Shown piece by piece: positions 60,298 to 64,000 of a stretch of 64,000 bases of DNA. The stretch is from Grammothele lineata (Eukaryota > Basidiomycota > Agaricomycetes > Polyporales > Polyporaceae). Position numbers and translations under genes: made by a program. The first letter of the stretch is position 1. The number at the start of each line of letters is the position of its first letter. The notes beneath the pieces were generated by a model, which had not been told where the DNA came from, did no database searches, and was given only the letters and a program-made list of their open reading frames with translations. The stretch spans positions 326,694 to 390,693 of the forward strand of contig NDFF03000028.1 of NCBI GenBank assembly GCA_002150815.3. The letters are read 5' to 3'.

Positions 60298-61571
60298 TGA
60301 CCACCACAACTGCCTGGGCGAATCCTCATCTTCACCCCTGGTTCCGAATGCCTTCGCTCAAGCGCCGAGCAAGCAGCGACGATGAAGACTCGCCGCCACC
60401 TCCTAGCGCGACTTACGACTCTCGCCGCTCTCTCTCGCCTATCCCCAGTCCGAAACGTCGAAGATGTGACGTCCTGGAGAACGGCATGTCGCAGCTAACA
60501 CTGGACAGGCTACCGCTCGCGCACCCGGTCCCGGGCGCACCATTCGTGAAAGCGTCGCTGGCGGTGCCGACGATCGTGCACCCCGACACGCCGACGGCGT
60601 CGCTAGAGCCCCGCATGTACGCGCCTTGGGCGGGCGCGATGCCGGGTACGGAGGGGTCGGTAAATGTGACGTACGTGCCAGCGGAGGCGGGCGTACCGGT
60701 GGTGCTGCCCGGCTCGGTCGAGGAGCCGACGTCGCCTGAGACGGCGGGGCCGGGTGCGAGAAACTTGGGAGGAGGGGAGGAGGGGATGGAGTTGCCAGAG
60801 GTGTCGATGAAGGGCCCGTCGTGGTACGAGATAGAGAAAGACCGTACGTCTCGTTCCTTACGCTCCCATTATCCCCACAACCACTACCTCCGCCATGCGC
60901 CCCCTTCGCCGTCTTCGCCTTCCCCTCATTCGCCCCGTTCTTCCAAGACCCCTGAGTCCTACCCTCACGGAGCGCCTTCTTCACCCACCCACACCTCGGA
61001 CCACCCTTTCGCCTTCTCTTCCTCTCCCATCTACCGGCGGCCGACCGTGGTTGACGCGCCCCCGGACGACACAGGCATCGTTATCACCGACCTCGAAGGG
61101 TCAGACTTCGAAGACGACGACGACAAGGAGGCCGTCTCTCCTGCCTTTCGGACAGGCGCATCCAGCGCGCCCGCGAGCGAGTTCGAGATTTCCGCTGCGC
61201 TCCTCGACCGCCTGCCACACCCTCTCGCGCGCGCAGGTAGCGGCCCGCTCGCCCCGGCGGCGCCGAGCACCCAGAACGCGCTTGTGCTGTACCGTCCGCT
61301 TGCAGTTGTCTCGCCGGACGAAAACGAGGGCGGCCAAGAGGACACGGGGAAGAACGCATCGCGCGAGGTCGAGCTCGCTCTGCGTGCGAGTCGCGCGCCC
61401 GGGCCGTACGCCTATGGAGGAAGCAGGGAGAGCTCGAGGACGAACGGCGGGGAGGAGCCAATGGGAGAGGAATTCGAGGCGATGGACACGCGGCCGTGCA
61501 CGCCAATGGCGTTGGAGCCGTCCGAGTCGGTAGCGGTAGACGAGGAGCCAATGGACATCGAGATGCTCTGA
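60298..61571 (+). CDS. acidic unknown protein with possible exitron
   Basis: The protein starts MTTTTAWANPHLHPWF and contains a basic nuclear-type signal (SLSPIPSPKRRRC). A conserved-looking region follows (LPEVSMKGPSWYEIEKD), then an acidic part (VITDLEGSDFEDDDD) and a short C-terminus ending EPMDIEML. A further in-frame ATG at 60210 would add 29 Pro/His-rich residues that look like leader. Between 60844 (GTACGT) and 61074 (CACAG) lies a 231-base stretch with good splice sites, free of stops and a multiple of three, so both spliced and unspliced RNAs stay in frame. Splicing gives KDRIVITDLEG. I do not recognise the family; it may be Agaricomycete-specific. Confidence 0.6.
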
Positions 61572-62179
61572 CGGACCAATCCCTGCCCAACTTCGCGGGG
61601 CCCCGCGCTCGCGCTCGCGCCGGCGTGCGGTTGTTGTGCCTTGCTGGTCGTGCCTCGCATGCCCCGTTGCAATTCGTCCTATGCATCCGACCGGACTCTG
61701 TTATTGGCTGCGCGATGAGGCTTAGGACCGAGGCACTAGCGAATCACAGTGGGCGTAGAAAGCTTAAATTTGGGGGTAATCAAGAAGACTGGACAAGTAC
61801 GTACAGACGGACGGAACATGGTGCTACTCCCTACACATTGGTGTCTGAACACAACTGGAGAACGTTAGAAGAGAATAGTCTATAACTGCTTATGTGTTTG
61901 TTTAATGGAACATATCGAGGGACGCGAACTCTAAGGGACGGGACAACAGTGCGACGAGCAATAGCGAGGTTAACAAAATAAGTAAAATCGAGGGATCGTA
62001 GATGCGACGTAGACGTCGAGGAGGTTTGCATAGTTGTTGTACAAGTAGGATCGGACACAAGAATATATAAACGACATGGCAGTGACGCAGAGCGCATTCC
62101 ACCCAGAACCAACAAGAACGTCATCGAGGCTTGGCTCCGCCTCGACCGCTTCAGCCCGCTACACCAGCGCGAGCCCGCT
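61572..62179. other. intergenic stretch between convergent genes
   Basis: 608 bp holding two 3' regions; AT-richer than the flanking coding DNA. No gene seen. Confidence 0.4.
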
Positions 62180-63894
62180 TCACTTCGAGTTCGACGCCTG
62201 CCCGAAGCGCATTAACTCGCTCCCCCGACGCTGCATGTCACCCTTGATGCCCTCCGCTGAGATGTTCAGGACGTGATCTGGGGCCCCATACAGCCGCTCC
62301 ATCCGGTTTAAGGACGACGCGTGGTGACGAGCATGCGCGTGCGGGTGAGGGACGTGGTGCATCTGCGAAGGTCCAGGATGCCCAGGGTGGAACTGAGGAG
62401 CCCGCAGCGCGAGCTGGGGTGGAGCTCCCGGTGGCGACTGGACCTGGGGAGGCTGGACGACCGTGGTATGCCCAGGCTGCCCTGGGTGCCGATGTGTGGC
62501 ATGTCCGGGCTGACCGCTATGCGAATGTGCGTGCGAGTGTGCGCCGGGCATCGGGCGCGCGCCGGGGGCACCGAGTCCGCGCCCGTGGTCGTGAGGGCCG
62601 CCGCCGTGCGGGGGATGGGGAGCGTACGCGTCCGGGTTCTGCACGTGATCGAGCGGGTTCATCGAGTCGGACGGGGATAACGGCGTGGGCGTGGGAGGGT
62701 GCGACATAGACTGCGGGAAGCCCATGTTCATCAGCTGGACGGGCATCGCGGTGTGCTGCCCAAGCTGAAGGCTAAAGGGAGACGGAGCCGGTTGGGGTGG
62801 ATGGGGGGACTGAAGGCCCCGCTGAGGGGGCATTGGGCTCGGATTCGGTTGTGGTTTTGGTTGCGGCGTCGGGACAGGCTGCGTCATCACCTGCGCCTGC
62901 GGTTGCGCCTGGAGCTGGGGCTGGGCTGAAGGCTGGAGGGTCAGCGGAGCAGGCTGAGGGCGAGGCTGCAAGACAGGCTGTCCAGACTGTCCTCCAGGCC
63001 CACCAGGCGTAGGGGCGGCGCGTTGCTTATCTTGGATTTGAGTGGGAGGCTGAGGCGGCTCTGGAAGCTTTGGCGGCTCGGTGGGAGTATCGAGTACCAT
63101 GTCGACGTCCTTGCCCAGGTCGCCCATGGCGTCATCGTCGTCTTCGCCCTCACCGTCGACGGATGCCGAGCCCGAGGGCCCAGCCTCTGCCTCCTGTTGC
63201 GCTTTTTGGGCCGCGATCTCCTCTGCCGTGAGGAATCGTCCGCCTGGCCCACGGGGCCTACGCATCGCATGTTTATGGCGCGACTCGTGGAGATAAGGCT
63301 ACAGGGGGGATGTGCGTTGGGAAACGGGAGAAAGACACTGAAGAGGGAGAGATGCACCTTTCTCTGCTTCGAGAGCCTATGAACCTCCTCCAACCGAGCG
63401 CGAGCAACACGCCGCTTGAGGATGCGATAGTACTGCTTGGCGTTCACGTAGAGTGGCTCCTCGTCCATAGGGGTATCATCCTGGATTTGATCTACGGACG
63501 GTTCGGCCTCACGGGGTTGCTGAAGAGGCTGTTGGTCCTGCTGGGGAGGTGCCTGGGAGAGGTGATGTTGTTGTTGCTGCTGTGGGGGCAAGAATAGGTG
63601 GGGGGAATGCGGGATTGGCGTGGATGCGGGAGAAGGGCCGGGTGACGGGTGCCTGGAAGCATGGGGGTGCTGGTGGGCATGGGGGTGAGCATGAGGGTGT
63701 TGCTGGTGCTGGTGGGGCTGGGGGTGGGTGAACTGGTGCGGAGGCGGGGGGTGGTGCTGGGGGTGCGGCTGCTGGCCGTTGTAGAGGGCGTAGAGCGGGG
63801 ACGGGTCTGGGAAGGGGTGAGCGGTGGCAGGAGGGACCGAGATCTGAGACGTACGGTAGTCGTGGTAGGAGTAGAGGTGATTGACCGGGTCCAT
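62180..63894 (-). CDS. HAP2: CCAAT-binding factor subunit HAP2/NF-YA
   Basis: This is the NF-YA subunit of the trimeric CCAAT-binding complex, a nuclear regulator of respiration and metabolism genes. The N-terminus (MDPVNHLYSYHDYRTSQ) and a His/Pro/Gln-rich stretch precede the conserved core. EEPLYVNAKQYYRILKRR is the subunit-association helix, and ARLEEVHRLSKQRK is split by an intron from PYLHESRHKHAMRRPRGPGG, the DNA-binding helix. After GRFLTAEEIAAQKAQQEAEA comes a long Pro/Gln/His-rich, Asp-containing tail typical of activation regions. An upstream in-frame start would be GTG, so the ATG at 63894 is chosen. Codon use is very GC-rich. Confidence 0.96.
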
Positions 63895-64000
63895 GATTCT
63901 TGGAATGAGTATGTGATTGGCCGGAGTGAGCTGCTCTCGCTGGCCAACCAGCTGCACGCAGGCGTCGCCCAGTAAGATGGCGTCGCCCTCCTCTGCCCCC
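63895..64000. other. HAP2 leader, cut by the window edge
   Basis: 106 bases upstream of HAP2; probably 5' UTR or promoter. Too short to say more. Confidence 0.3.

Overview
The window is nuclear DNA of a filamentous basidiomycete, most likely a white-rot Agaricomycete of the Polyporales type. The signs are GC-rich genes on both strands, many introns of about 50-70 bases with GTRNGY donors, CTNAY branch sites and YAG acceptors, no operons, eukaryote-only housekeeping genes, and a secreted class II manganese peroxidase. Exon structures were worked out by hand from reading frame, splice signals and remembered family sequences. No database search or alignment was run.

Layout, left to right. Positions 1-9.9 kb hold UTP6 (SSU processome, minus), a serine-rich protein of unknown role (plus) and a 3.6 kb stretch without a recognisable gene. 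Positions 9.9-24.5 kb hold UGP1 (UDP-glucose pyrophosphorylase, minus), an empty stretch, a small three-exon TEN1 (telomere CST subunit, plus), a Cdc1/Ted1-type GPI-remodelling phosphoesterase (minus), a PARP-finger/HIRAN/SNF2/RING protein of the HLTF/Rad5 type (plus) and a short Mn peroxidase (minus). Positions 26.7-38.9 kb hold ATAD5/Elg1 (PCNA unloader, minus), a stem-loop of unknown nature, a second Cdc1/Ted1-type gene with altered metal-ligand motifs (minus), a multi-pass membrane protein (minus), an intron-containing tRNA-Leu (minus) and CPA1 (carbamoyl-phosphate synthase small subunit, minus). A spliced upstream ORF resembling the arginine attenuator peptide precedes CPA1. Positions 39-52.6 kb hold a BSD-domain protein (plus), a Zn2Cys6 transcription factor (plus), a very long acidic AT-hook protein (minus) and the complex I subunit NDUFB2 (plus). 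Positions 53-64 kb hold a divergent G-protein alpha subunit (minus), an aldo/keto reductase (minus), RPS18 (plus), an acidic unknown protein with a possible exitron (plus) and HAP2/NF-YA (minus).

There is no single pathway cluster; most genes are housekeeping. Three genes act on genome maintenance (TEN1, HLTF-like, ATAD5), and two paralogues act in ER/Golgi GPI-anchor remodelling. Several genes form head-to-head pairs with short shared promoters: UTP6 with the serine-rich gene, the phosphoesterase with HLTF, CPA1 with the BSD gene, and the acidic protein with NDUFB2. The observations most worth checking are the spliced attenuator uORF, the G-alpha with Ala at the catalytic Gln, the altered phosphoesterase paralogue, and the PARP-finger HLTF with an Asp in its RING.
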